Of a stretch of 64,000 bases of DNA, positions 23,618-32,225 are shown in pieces (the stretch's first letter is position 1; each line of letters opens with the position of its first letter). The position numbers and the translations under genes were made by a program. Source of the DNA: Cryobacterium sp. SO2 (GTDB lineage Bacteria; Actinomycetota; Actinomycetes; Actinomycetales; Microbacteriaceae); the NCBI RefSeq assembly GCF_026151165.2, contig NZ_CP117849.1, forward strand, positions 2,976,001-3,040,000, given 5' to 3'. Below the pieces are notes generated by a model. It worked only from the letters and a program-made list of their open reading frames with translations. It had not been told where the DNA came from and did not search any database.

Positions 23618-25090
23618 ATGAACGCACACGAGCTGCCGATCCTGCTCGATCGCGCGTCCGAGCTTCCTCTCGCGGCGCAGCTCGCGACCGCCCTGCGCCG
23701 GGCGATCCTCGGCGGTATCCTGCAGCACGACGAGGCCCTGCCGTCCACCCGCGCCCTCGCGACCTCGGTGCGGGTGTCCCGCGGCACTGTCGTTGCCGCC
23801 TACGACCAGCTCGCCGGCGAGGGCTACCTGCTGGCCCGGCCAGGTTCGGCAACCCGGGTCATGGTGGAGCGGCACGATGCCGTGCCCGCACCGGCTGCCC
23901 GGAACCCGACCAGCGCCGCGTCCGCAGCGGCCAGGCCACCTCGCCCTGTCACTCCCCCGCCCCTGATCGACCTGGCGCCGGGGCATCCGTCGACCCGCAC
24001 TCTCGTCGACCCGGCCTGGACCGCGGCCTGGCGGGCCGCCGTCGCCGCATCCGGGCGCAGCGACTCGCCGCCCTCCAGCGGCACGATCGACCTGCGCACC
24101 GCCATCGCCGACCACGTGAGGCGCGCACGGGGATTGGCCTGCCGCCCCGACGACGTAATTGTCACGGCAGGTACCAGCGACGCCCTGGCGACTATCGGAC
24201 TGGCCGTCGCGGCCCTCGCCGGTGGAGCGGACGGCAGCGAGGCCGGCACGCACTCCGCCCGCATCGCCGTGGAGGACCCCGGCTACCCCACCGCCCGCCG
24301 GGTGCTGCGGCGGGTCGGCGCGCTCCTCCTGCCGGTGCGTACCGACTCGGACGGCATCGACCTGGCCGAGCTCGCCGCGCTCACACCGGCGCCGCACGCG
24401 GTGCTGGTCACGCCGAGCCACCAGTATCCGCTCGGCAGCAGCCTCTCGGTACAGAGCCGGCTCGACCTGCTCGGCTGGGCGCGGGCAGCGGATGCCGTGG
24501 TCATCGAGGACGACTACGACAGCGAGTTCCGTTTCGAGACCATGCCGTTGCCGGCCGTGGCCACCCTCGACAGGTCGGGGCGGGTGGCGCTGGTGGGCAG
24601 CTTCTCCAAGACCGTCACCCCGTGGATCCGTTGCGGCTACATCGTCGCCAGCGGCGACCTCGGCGAGGCGCTTCGCGCCGTGCGGCACGACCTCGACGCC
24701 ACCGTCTCCGGCGTGCAGCAGGCAGCCCTCGCGCACTACCTCGCGAGTGGCGGCCTGGCCCGCAACGTCACCCGGGTGCGCCGCGAGTACGCCCACCGCC
24801 GCGCCCTGGTGATCGGCGCCCTCGGCGCGCTACCCGGCGTGCGGCTGGCGGGGCTCGACGGCGGGCTGCACGTTGTGGTGCACATTGACCTGCCGGGCGG
24901 GGCGGATGCATCCGCTCTCGTCGCGCAGGCCGCCGAGCGCGGGGTGCGGGTGGCGTCGCTGGCCGACTACGCGGTTCTGGACCGGGGGCAGCACGGGCTG
25001 GTGCTCGGCTATGGGGCGCCCACTGACCTCGAGCTGGCGCGGGCGCTGGCGGTGCTCGCCGAGCTGCTCGCGGCACCGAGCACACACTGA
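23618..25090 (+). CDS. MocR/PdxR-family regulator (GntR DNA-binding plus aminotransferase-like domain)
   Basis: 490 aa. Residues about 15-75 form a GntR winged helix (RRAILGGILQHDEALPSTRALATSVRVSRGTVVAAYDQL); the rest is a fold-type I aminotransferase domain with the PLP lysine in VGSFSKTVTPWIRCGY and an Asp in IEDDYDSEFRF. MocR proteins sense PLP or amines. It is divergent from the PNPOx-like gene, which it likely regulates; a role in vitamin B6 balance is plausible but not proven. A Pro/Ala-rich linker of about 30 residues joins the domains. Confidence 0.92.
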   Translation: MNAHELPILLDRASELPLAAQLATALRRAILGGILQHDEALPSTRALATSVRVSRGTVVAAYDQLAGEGYLLARPGSATRVMVERHDAVPAPAARNPTSAASAAARPPRPVTPPPLIDLAPGHPSTRTLVDPAWTAAWRAAVAASGRSDSPPSSGTIDLRTAIADHVRRARGLACRPDDVIVTAGTSDALATIGLAVAALAGGADGSEAGTHSARIAVEDPGYPTARRVLRRVGALLLPVRTDSDGIDLAELAALTPAPHAVLVTPSHQYPLGSSLSVQSRLDLLGWARAADAVVIEDDYDSEFRFETMPLPAVATLDRSGRVALVGSFSKTVTPWIRCGYIVASGDLGEALRAVRHDLDATVSGVQQAALAHYLASGGLARNVTRVRREYAHRRALVIGALGALPGVRLAGLDGGLHVVVHIDLPGGADASALVAQAAERGVRVASLADYAVLDRGQHGLVLGYGAPTDLELARALAVLAELLAAPSTH

Positions 25091-25116
25091 TTTGCGGGCG
25101 CAGGACCACCACGCCG

Positions 25117-25249
25117 CTGGTCGAGCCTGTCGAGACCCCGCGACCATGCTTACGTTTAACGACCGCGTCGCGGGGGTCTCGACGAGCTCGACCAGCGGGA
25201 TGGGCGCGACCCGCAGGCACGTCGCGGGGGTCTCGACACGCTCGACCAG
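25117..25249. repeat. three CTGGTCGAG-type palindromes
   Basis: Copies at 25117-25137, 25175-25195 and 25229-25249; the first is inverted relative to the other two. Each is followed or preceded by CCCGCGA. They fill the gap between the MocR gene and cluster B (25091-25462), which otherwise shows no gene. Confidence 0.85.
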
Positions 25250-25322
25250 CGGGAGGGGCGCGACCCGCAGGCAGTGCGGCGAGCGCCGGCGGGAGTTTAC
25301 CTGCGCGAAACAGGAGACTGAC

Positions 25323-25332
25323 TTTCGCGAAA
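25323..25332. promoter_or_regulatory. palindrome TTTCGCGAAA upstream of cluster B
   Basis: A perfect 10-bp palindrome with central CG, about 130 bp before the first gene of cluster B, with a half-site GCGCGAAAC some 20 bp to its left. It could be an operator, but no dedicated regulator gene is adjacent. Confidence 0.35.
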
Positions 25333-25462
25333 TCTGCGCGTCCTACTGTGAAACCCAACGGACCTCCGCGGGCCATTTGCCACTGACTGCTACAGCCAGC
25401 TGATCACTTCACCCGCTCGCTCTCCTCCTTTAGACCACTCGTATTGCGCCTTGGAGGCTAGC

Positions 25463-25981
25463 GTGCAGAAGACTGACCCCCGTTCCGGTGAACCCGCGGC
25501 CGACGCATCCGCCGCCTTCGACCCCGCCGAACTGCGCCGGGCACTGGCCGGCATGGCCACCTCGGTCACCCTCGTCACCACGAACGTGAACGGCGTCGCC
25601 TACGGCTTCACCGCCAACAGCTTCACCAGCGTCTCGGTGACTCCGCCGCTGGTGGCCGTGTTCCTGGCCGAGACCGCCGAGAGCTACCCGGCATTCGCCC
25701 GCACCGACCACGTGGCCGTCAACATCCTCGGCGCCGACCAGGGCGACGTGGCACGCCACTTCGCCACCAAGGGCATCGACAAGTTCTCCGCCGTCACCCT
25801 GCACGGCGACTACGACCGCGTTCCCGTCGTCACCGGCGCCCAGGCCTCGCTCCTCGGCCAGGTGCACGAACGCTGGACCGTCGGCGACCATCTCATGATC
25901 ATCGTGCACGTCGACGAGGTCATCCGCACCGAGCTCCCCCCGCTCGTCTACCAGAACCGCGAGTTCAGGAAGCTGGTCTGA
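25463..25981 (+). CDS. flavin reductase (HpaC/RutF family), first gene of cluster B
   Basis: 172 aa split-barrel reductase: LRRALAGMATSVTLVTTNVNGVAYGFTANSFTSVSVTPPLV is the hallmark segment, followed by HVAVNILGADQGDVARHF and ending VYQNREFRKLV. I chose the GTG at 25463 because TTGGAGG lies just before it; an in-frame TTG at 25451 overlaps that site. It precedes an ABC importer and two flavin-dependent monooxygenases by a few bases, so it most likely supplies them with reduced FMN. Confident in family; its NADH or NADPH use is unknown. Confidence 0.9.
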   Translation: MQKTDPRSGEPAADASAAFDPAELRRALAGMATSVTLVTTNVNGVAYGFTANSFTSVSVTPPLVAVFLAETAESYPAFARTDHVAVNILGADQGDVARHFATKGIDKFSAVTLHGDYDRVPVVTGAQASLLGQVHERWTVGDHLMIIVHVDEVIRTELPPLVYQNREFRKLV

Positions 25982-25984
25982 CCC

Positions 25985-26872
25985 ATGACCCTCACCGCCC
26001 CCACCCCCACCGCGAGCACCGCAGACTCGATTTCGATCCGCGGCGCCGTCAAGATCTACGGCTCCGGCAACGGTCAGCACGTGGCGCTCAGCAACGTCGA
26101 CGTCGACATCAAGCGCGGCCAGTTCGTGAGCATCATCGGCCCGTCCGGATGCGGCAAATCCACCCTGCTGCGCCTCATCGCCGGCCTCGAAGACGCCGAC
26201 GCCGGCACCGCCGAGGTCTTCGGGGTCACTCCCGAACGCGCCTGCGCCGCGAAGATGATCGGCCTGGTGCCGCAGGCGCCCGCCCTGCTGCCCTGGCTCG
26301 ACGTGCTCGGCAACGTGAGCATGCCCGCCAAGGTCAACCGCCGCGCCGACAAACTGCGCAGCCGCATCCACGGCCACCTCGCCCGCCCCGCCCCCGACAT
26401 GCTCGACCTGCTGGGCAAGGCCGGGCTCACGGATGCCGTGCACAAACTGCCCGCCCAGCTCAGCGGCGGCATGCAGCAGCGCGCCGCGATCGTGCGGGCG
26501 TTCGGCGTGCAGCCGGACGTGCTGCTCATGGACGAGCCGTTCTCAGCGCTCGACGAGTTCACCCGCGAGTCCATCCAGGAGCAGCTGCTCGACATCTGGG
26601 ACGAGAACAAGACCACCGTGGTCTTCGTTACCCACTCCGTCTCCGAGGCGGTGCGGCTCTCCGACAAGGTGCTCGTGATGTCGGCCCGCCCCGGCCGCAT
26701 CACGGCCTCCGTGGACATCACCCTGCCGCGCCCGCGCAGCCAGGCGATGCTCAAGAGCGCCGAGTTCCACCACTTCGAAGACCTCATCCGCGACCACCTG
26801 CAGACCGCCTGGCAGGAGAACCCGATCACCGGGTCCACCAGCATCCCCAGCCCGGCAGGAGCCGCCCAGTGA
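25985..26872 (+). CDS. ABC transporter ATPase, NitT/TauT type
   Basis: 295 aa. Walker A GPSGCGKST, Q-loop LVPQAPALLPW, signature LSGGMQQRAAIVRAF, Walker B VLLMDEPFSALD and H-loop VFVTHSVSEAVRLSD, in the order of SsuB/TauB-like ATPases. An insertion of about 20 residues (RRADKLRSRIHGHLARPAP) precedes the signature. It begins 3 bp after the reductase gene, and its stop overlaps the GTG of the permease. Partner of the binding protein at 27877. Confidence 0.92.
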   Translation: MTLTAPTPTASTADSISIRGAVKIYGSGNGQHVALSNVDVDIKRGQFVSIIGPSGCGKSTLLRLIAGLEDADAGTAEVFGVTPERACAAKMIGLVPQAPALLPWLDVLGNVSMPAKVNRRADKLRSRIHGHLARPAPDMLDLLGKAGLTDAVHKLPAQLSGGMQQRAAIVRAFGVQPDVLLMDEPFSALDEFTRESIQEQLLDIWDENKTTVVFVTHSVSEAVRLSDKVLVMSARPGRITASVDITLPRPRSQAMLKSAEFHHFEDLIRDHLQTAWQENPITGSTSIPSPAGAAQ

Positions 26873-27741
26873 CCGTCATCGCCCCCGAGCCCGCCACCCT
26901 TCAGGAGACCTCCGTGACCGAACCCACGGCGCTGCCGGTGAAGACCACCCGCTCCGGCCTGCCCAAACGGCTCGGTTTCCTGCGCCCCGCCTACTGGCTG
27001 CCGCTCGCGGTGCTGCTGGTGGGGCTCGGCATCCTCTGGAGCATCACCGCCAGGGACAGCCCCTACCTACTGCCGCCGCTCGCCGCCGTGGGTGAGGCGC
27101 TGGCCGCCAACCCCGGCTTCTACCTCACCAACGCCTGGGCCACCCTGGCCGTGGCGCTCGTGGGCCTGGCGATCGGGTTCGTCGCCTCGTTCATCCTCGC
27201 GGTGCTGGTCTCCGAACTGCCCATCGCGCGCCGGGCCATCATGCCCGTCGCCGTGGTGCTCAGCGTCACCCCGCTCGTGGCCATCGCCCCCGCGCTGGTC
27301 GTGGCGTTCGGTTTCGGCCCGGAGCCCAAGCTCATCGTCACGGCGCTGATCTGCTTCTTTCCCATTCTCATCAACGTCGCCACCGGCCTCCGCTCGGTGT
27401 CGCCGGCGGTGCTGCAGGTCTTCACCACCCTTCATGCCTCACGCCTCGAGATGCTCTGGCACGTGCGGATGCCCAGCGCCCTGCCCTACCTCTTCACCGC
27501 CCTGCGCGTGGTGTTCCCGCTCTCCATCATCGGCGCCGTCGTCGCGGAGCTCTCCGCCCCGGGCGCCGCCGACGGACTCGGCACCGTGATCAGCGTCGCG
27601 TCGTCGAACAACCGCCTCGCCGTGGTCTACGCCGCCATCTTCTGCCTCGCGATCATGGGCTCGCTGCTGCTGCTCATCATCACCGCCATCGAAGACCGCG
27701 TGCTGCACTGGCACGAGTCCCGCCAGGGCGCCAAGAGCTGA
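26869..27741 (+). CDS. ABC transporter permease, NitT/TauT type (SsuC-like)
   Basis: 290 aa, about six helices. PVAVVLSVTPLVAIAPALVVAFGFGPEPKLIVTALICFFPI contains the EAA-type cytoplasmic loop region typical of SsuC/TauC and ThiX-like permeases. The GTG start overlaps the ATPase stop (GTGA). The first 40 residues are variable, so an alternative GTG at 26914 is possible. It is part of the importer that begins cluster B. Substrates of this class include sulfonates, taurine, nitrate and thiamine pyrimidines. Confidence 0.9.
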   Translation: MTVIAPEPATLQETSVTEPTALPVKTTRSGLPKRLGFLRPAYWLPLAVLLVGLGILWSITARDSPYLLPPLAAVGEALAANPGFYLTNAWATLAVALVGLAIGFVASFILAVLVSELPIARRAIMPVAVVLSVTPLVAIAPALVVAFGFGPEPKLIVTALICFFPILINVATGLRSVSPAVLQVFTTLHASRLEMLWHVRMPSALPYLFTALRVVFPLSIIGAVVAELSAPGAADGLGTVISVASSNNRLAVVYAAIFCLAIMGSLLLLIITAIEDRVLHWHESRQGAKS

Positions 27742-27781
27742 CCCTCCCCCACCTTTCCCGCCGCATCACCTCCCCGCACGA

Positions 27782-27821
27782 CCCGCATCACCCGCATCAC
27801 CCGCATCACTCGCACCACTCG
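27782..27821. repeat. 9-bp microsatellite CCCGCATCA
   Basis: Three perfect units of CCCGCATCA followed by decaying ones (CTCGCACCA) in the 135-bp space between permease and binding-protein genes. Probably slippage-prone; no function seen. Confidence 0.8.
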
Positions 27822-27876
27822 TTTCACAGCCCTGCATTTCCCGTCGCCTCTTCCCCCACCGCACCAGGAGACCGCT

Positions 27877-28977
27877 ATGCCCACCCGCCCTGTCCACAAG
27901 CTGGCCACCGTCGCCATCGCCGCCCTCGCCCTCAGCCTCGCCGCCTGCAGCTCCACGGCCGACAGCGATACCCCCTCCACCGACACCGCTGGTGCAGCCA
28001 GCGCCATCTCCGCCGACCGCTGCGAGCTCAACAAGGCCGCCGGCACGATCAACTTCCTCACCGGGTACCAGTACCAGGCGTCGGTGTCGATCCTCAACAT
28101 CATCGCCGCCGACGAGCTGGGCTACTTCGACGCCCTCTGCCTCGACGTCGACATCCAGCCCGGCACCGGCGACACCAGCCAGAACGCCCAGCTGCTCGCG
28201 GCCGGCACCGTCACGATCACCAGCGTCGACGAGCAGAACCTGATCACCGCGCAGGACAACGGCATCGACGTCACCGGCATCGCCACCTACTCCAACGTGG
28301 GCCTGGAAATCCTGATGACCGGCACCGACGTGACCGACCTCACGCAGCTGGACGGCACCATCCTCGGCCAGAAGGGCAACCTGCCGCCCGCCGTGGGCGC
28401 CATGCTCACCAACGCCGGCGCTGACCTCTCCAGCATCCAGCAGGTCGTCGTGGGTTACGACCCCACCATCCTGCCGCGCGGCCAGGTCGACTCGCTCACC
28501 GGCTTCATCTCCAACGAGCCCAACCTGCTCGAGGCCGCCGGCGAAGACGTCACCGTGTGGCGCCCCTACGACTTCGGCGTGGCCGGGTCGCTGGGCAGCC
28601 TGGCCGTGAACAACGAGTTCGCCGCTGACAACCCCACCGCCGTCGAGGACTTCCTGCGCGCCAGCCAGCACGCCTTCGACTACTGCGGCGACAACGGCGA
28701 AGAGTGCGTCGCCTTCGCGTCCGACCTCTCCGGCGAGGGCTACGACGCCGCGCACAACCTCAAGGTCTGGACCACCGAGTACGACATCGTCACCGACAAC
28801 CAGCCGGCGGATGCCCCGATCGGCCTGATCGACTTCGACAACGTCACCGCCGAATCCGAGTTCCTCGTGGACAGCGAGCAGATCGCCAAGGCCCCCGCCG
28901 ACCCCACCGCCTACTTCGACAACAGCTTCGTCGAGGCGATCTACGACGGCACCACCCTGATCTGGCCGGCACCGTAA
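27877..28977 (+). CDS. substrate-binding lipoprotein, NMT1/THI5-like
   Basis: 366 aa. Signal peptide and lipobox LAAC (Cys near residue 24), a Thr/Asp-rich linker, then a type-II binding fold: INFLTGYQYQASVSILNIIAADELGYFDALCLDV is the opening of NitT/TauT and NMT1-like proteins. Cys residues at the start of the domain and in FDYCGDNGEECVAF may form disulfides. The ATG follows CAGGAG. It should determine the specificity of the cluster B importer. The family includes sulfonate and thiamine-pyrimidine binders; I cannot decide among them. Confidence 0.9.
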   Translation: MPTRPVHKLATVAIAALALSLAACSSTADSDTPSTDTAGAASAISADRCELNKAAGTINFLTGYQYQASVSILNIIAADELGYFDALCLDVDIQPGTGDTSQNAQLLAAGTVTITSVDEQNLITAQDNGIDVTGIATYSNVGLEILMTGTDVTDLTQLDGTILGQKGNLPPAVGAMLTNAGADLSSIQQVVVGYDPTILPRGQVDSLTGFISNEPNLLEAAGEDVTVWRPYDFGVAGSLGSLAVNNEFAADNPTAVEDFLRASQHAFDYCGDNGEECVAFASDLSGEGYDAAHNLKVWTTEYDIVTDNQPADAPIGLIDFDNVTAESEFLVDSEQIAKAPADPTAYFDNSFVEAIYDGTTLIWPAP

Positions 28978-29101
28978 CCCAGCCCGTCGCCGGGGCGCCC
29001 ACTGCGGGTGCCCCGGCTTCACCCCTCCCCACCTTCCCGGCTCGTTTCCGCCTCGTTTTCGACTCCGTCACAGCCCTCCGCACAGCAGAAAGAGTCTCCC
29101 C

Positions 29102-30184
29102 ATGTCAGCACGCGAGTACGGCGTCTTCCTCCCGATCGGCAACGGCGGCTGGTTGGTATCCACCACCGCGCCGCATCCCGACGGCAGCTACGAGTACAAC
29201 AAGACCACCGCGGTGCTCGCCGAGCAGGCCGGCCTCGACTTCGTCATGTCGATGGCCAAATGGCGCGGCTTCGGTGGCTCCACCGACCACTGGGGCAACA
29301 CCCTCGAGTCGATGACCATGATGGCGGGCCTGGCCGAAGCCACCGAGAAGGTGAAGATCTGGGCCACCGTGCACGCCAACATCCACAGCCCCGCCATCGC
29401 CGCGAAGATGTTCGTCACTCTCGACCAGATCTCCAACGGCCGCGCCGGCATGAACATCGTCTCCGGCTCCTATGCCGACGAGTTCGAGCAGATGGGCCTT
29501 TGGGACGCCGATATGTCGAAGGAGGCCCGCTACCAGATGGTGGAGGACTGGACCCGCGCCGTCACCCGGCTCTGGACCGAGGACTCCGTGACCATGCAGA
29601 GCGACACCTTCACCCTCACCGACTGCGTCTCCCGCCCGCACCCGCGCGTGCAGCCCACCCTGATCAGCGCCGGCCGGTCGCCGCGCGGACGCAAATTCCA
29701 GGCCGAACTCTGCGACGGCGCGTTCCTCTCCGGCGACACCATGGAAGAGCTGCGCGACTCCTCCCGCGACGTGCACGACCAGGCCGCCGCGCTCAATCGT
29801 TCCGTGAAGACCTACGCCATGCTCACCGTGGTGATGGGCGACACGGATGCGGCCGCCCAGCGACGCGTCGACGTGATCGGCGCCGGCGTCGACGTGGAGG
29901 CCCTGGCCAACATGCGGGTCTCCTGGGGCATGCCGCGCGACCGCGCCACCTCCTGGACCCAGTCCGCCACCGGCCAGGACGCCTTCCAGACCCCCTACGT
30001 GGTCGGCTCCCCCGACACCGTGCTCAACCACATCAACACCGTCGTCGAGGGCGCCGAACTCGACGGCCTGATGCTGATCTTCCCCGATTACCACGCCGAT
30101 CTGCCCAGGTTCGGCGAGGCCGTGCTGCCCACCCTGCGCGCCCAGGATGCCGCCCGCCAGACGAGCGGACTGGTCACCTCATGA
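29102..30184 (+). CDS. RutA-like flavin monooxygenase with altered pocket
   Basis: 360 aa luciferase-like monooxygenase, clearly a paralogue of the RutA at 15339 (YGVFLPIGNGGWLVS, MSMAKWRGFGG, NTLESMTMMAGLAEATEKV, MNIVSGSYADEFEQMGLW). Aligned with the E. coli RutA pocket it keeps Lys53, Thr89, Asn118 and Glu127, but the Trp (W139) is Ser123. The pocket would therefore be larger or more polar, so uracil is probably not the substrate. Flavin would come from the reductase at 25463. Its stop overlaps the start of the RutB-like gene (ATGA). Confidence 0.9.
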   Translation: MSAREYGVFLPIGNGGWLVSTTAPHPDGSYEYNKTTAVLAEQAGLDFVMSMAKWRGFGGSTDHWGNTLESMTMMAGLAEATEKVKIWATVHANIHSPAIAAKMFVTLDQISNGRAGMNIVSGSYADEFEQMGLWDADMSKEARYQMVEDWTRAVTRLWTEDSVTMQSDTFTLTDCVSRPHPRVQPTLISAGRSPRGRKFQAELCDGAFLSGDTMEELRDSSRDVHDQAAALNRSVKTYAMLTVVMGDTDAAAQRRVDVIGAGVDVEALANMRVSWGMPRDRATSWTQSATGQDAFQTPYVVGSPDTVLNHINTVVEGAELDGLMLIFPDYHADLPRFGEAVLPTLRAQDAARQTSGLVTS

Positions 30185-30861
30185 GCACCGACAGCCCCTT
30201 CGCCGGCCTCGACAACCGCGCCGGCGCCCTGCTTGTCGTCGACGTGCAGCGCTCCTTTGCCGACCTCGGCTACCTCTCCGACTATGGCCTCGACTCCGCC
30301 GCGGAGGCGTCGATCGCCGCGGCCATCCGCACCATGGCCGGCCTGGTCGAGCGCGCCCGCGCCGCCGGGGTTCCCGTGGTCTGGATCGAACTGGCCTCGG
30401 ACCCCGACCGGCTCTGGGGTGCCAGCAACTGGCTGCGCGGCCGCGGCTTCGACGAACCGATGGACGACACCGAACCCTGCGTGATCGGCACCCCCGGCGC
30501 CGACTGGTACGGCGTGCTTCCGGCCGCCGGCGAGCTCCGGGTGCAGAAACGGCACTACAGCGGTTTCCTCGACACCGAGCTGCACAGCCGGCTGCAGGGC
30601 CTGGGCGTGGTGTGGGTGGCCGTGGCCGGCCTCACCACCGAGTGCTGCATCGCCGCGACCGCCACCGACGCGTTCCAGCTGGACTACCCGGTGCTGATCC
30701 CCCGGGACGGCACCGCCGCGTACGACGTGCGGGTGCACGAGAACGCCCTCGAGATCCTCGCGCTCACCACGGCGCACGTGGTGACCAGCGATGAACTGGC
30801 CGGATTCTTCCCGGTCGCGAGCCGCGCATCCGTCACGACCGCCTCAGCGGTGTCGGCATGA
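30181..30861 (+). CDS. isochorismatase-fold amidohydrolase (RutB-like)
   Basis: 226 aa. Triad: Asp21 (LLVVDVQRSF), Lys123 (LRVQKRHYSGF) and Cys156 in GLTTECCIAATATDAF (the second Cys fits the nucleophile position). The ATG overlaps the RutA-like stop, and its own stop overlaps the next ATG, so three enzymes are co-translated. In the Rut pathway RutB acts on the peroxyureidoacrylate made by RutA; here the coupled pair likely performs the same two steps on a different ring. It is only distantly similar to the hydrolase at 11330. Confidence 0.88.
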   Translation: MSTDSPFAGLDNRAGALLVVDVQRSFADLGYLSDYGLDSAAEASIAAAIRTMAGLVERARAAGVPVVWIELASDPDRLWGASNWLRGRGFDEPMDDTEPCVIGTPGADWYGVLPAAGELRVQKRHYSGFLDTELHSRLQGLGVVWVAVAGLTTECCIAATATDAFQLDYPVLIPRDGTAAYDVRVHENALEILALTTAHVVTSDELAGFFPVASRASVTTASAVSA

Positions 30862-32225
30862 CCGCCGCCGACCGGGACCCGAGCCACCTGCACCTCGCGT
30901 TCGACCTGTCATTCACGCACACAGAGGGCCGCTGGGCCCGGCCCGGCTCCTGGACCGGCCGCACCTTCCCCGACGTGAAGATGTTCCAGGAACTGGCGAT
31001 CACCGCCGAGCGCGGCGGCATCGACATGCTCTTCTTCGGCGACGGCACCGGCCTGCCCGACACCTGGCGCGGCTCCCCCGACGCCGCCGTCGAGTGGGGC
31101 GTGCAGTGGCCCCGGCACGACATGAGCCCGTTCATCGCCGCGATGAGCGCCGTCACGCAGAACGTCGGCTTCGGACTGACCTATTCCTCCACGTTCATGC
31201 ATCCGTTCTATGTGGCCCGGCTGCTCAACTCGCTCGACCATGTCACGAGCGGGCGCATCGCGTTCAACGTGGTGGCGTCGACCCGGCGGGCGGATGCGGC
31301 CAACTACGGCTTCGACGAACTCCTCGAACACGGCAAGCGGTACGAGCGCATGGAGGAGTTCATTTCGGTGTGCCAGCAGCTCTGGGACTCGGTGGAGCCG
31401 GACGCCATCGTGATGGACCGGGAGACCGGCCGGTTCGCCGACCCGAAGAAGGTGCACGCCATCGACCACCACGGCGACTTCTTCGACGTGCGCGGGCCGC
31501 TCACCAGCGTGCCCAGCCCGCAGGGGCATCCGGTGCTCGTGCAGGCCGGCAACTCGCCGCAGGGCATCGCCACGAGCGCCAAGTTCGCCGACCTCATCTT
31601 CGGTTTCGGCGGCAGCCTGGCCAGCCAGCAGCGGCACCGGTCGCTGCTCGACGTGGAGCTGGCCGCCAACGGCCGCAACCCCGCCGACGTCGGCATCCTC
31701 TGGGCCACCCAGATGGTGATCGGCCGCACCAGTGACGAGGCCGCCGCCCGCAAGGCGGAAATGCTCGAGTACTGGGGCGACGAAGCCGTGGGCGCGTACC
31801 TCTCCTACAACTCCGGCTACGACTTCTCCACGGTGTTCACCGGCGCGAGCGACACCATCGTGCTCGGTGAGCTGCAGGCCGAGATCGTGGCCGGGCACGC
31901 GTCACCGTCCGGGTTCGTGGGGCAACTGGTGCAGGAGCTCGGCGCCGACCACTCGCTCTCCCGCACCGAGTTCTTCGAGCGCGGCTGGGAGCACGCCGTG
32001 GGCTACAACCACACCCTCAGCGGCACCGCGGCGCAGCTCGCCGACCAGCTCGAGGAGAACTTCGCGGCCACCGGCTCCCGCGGCGGCTACATGATCGGCA
32101 ACCCGCTGAGCATGCCGGCGTCGTACAACGACATCATCGAACTGCTCGTGCCGGAGCTCCGCCGCCGCGGCACTATGGGCCCGGCGTACCCCGGCGCGAC
32201 GCTGCGCGAGAACCTCGCGTCGTGA
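30858..32225 (+). CDS. NtaA/SnaA/DszA-family flavin monooxygenase
   Basis: 455 aa, the long luciferase-like subgroup that includes nitrilotriacetate monooxygenase and dibenzothiophene-sulfone monooxygenase: HLHLAFDLSFTHTEGRWARPG, YSSTFMHPFYVARLLNSLDHVTSGRIAFNVVAS, HGKRYERMEEFI, GHPVLVQAGNSPQGIATSAKFAD. It uses reduced FMN from a partner reductase to cleave C-N or C-S bonds. Both ends overlap neighbours by 4 bp, so it is part of one translational unit. It likely performs a second oxidative step in cluster B; the substrate is open. Confidence 0.9.
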   Translation: MTAADRDPSHLHLAFDLSFTHTEGRWARPGSWTGRTFPDVKMFQELAITAERGGIDMLFFGDGTGLPDTWRGSPDAAVEWGVQWPRHDMSPFIAAMSAVTQNVGFGLTYSSTFMHPFYVARLLNSLDHVTSGRIAFNVVASTRRADAANYGFDELLEHGKRYERMEEFISVCQQLWDSVEPDAIVMDRETGRFADPKKVHAIDHHGDFFDVRGPLTSVPSPQGHPVLVQAGNSPQGIATSAKFADLIFGFGGSLASQQRHRSLLDVELAANGRNPADVGILWATQMVIGRTSDEAAARKAEMLEYWGDEAVGAYLSYNSGYDFSTVFTGASDTIVLGELQAEIVAGHASPSGFVGQLVQELGADHSLSRTEFFERGWEHAVGYNHTLSGTAAQLADQLEENFAATGSRGGYMIGNPLSMPASYNDIIELLVPELRRRGTMGPAYPGATLRENLAS

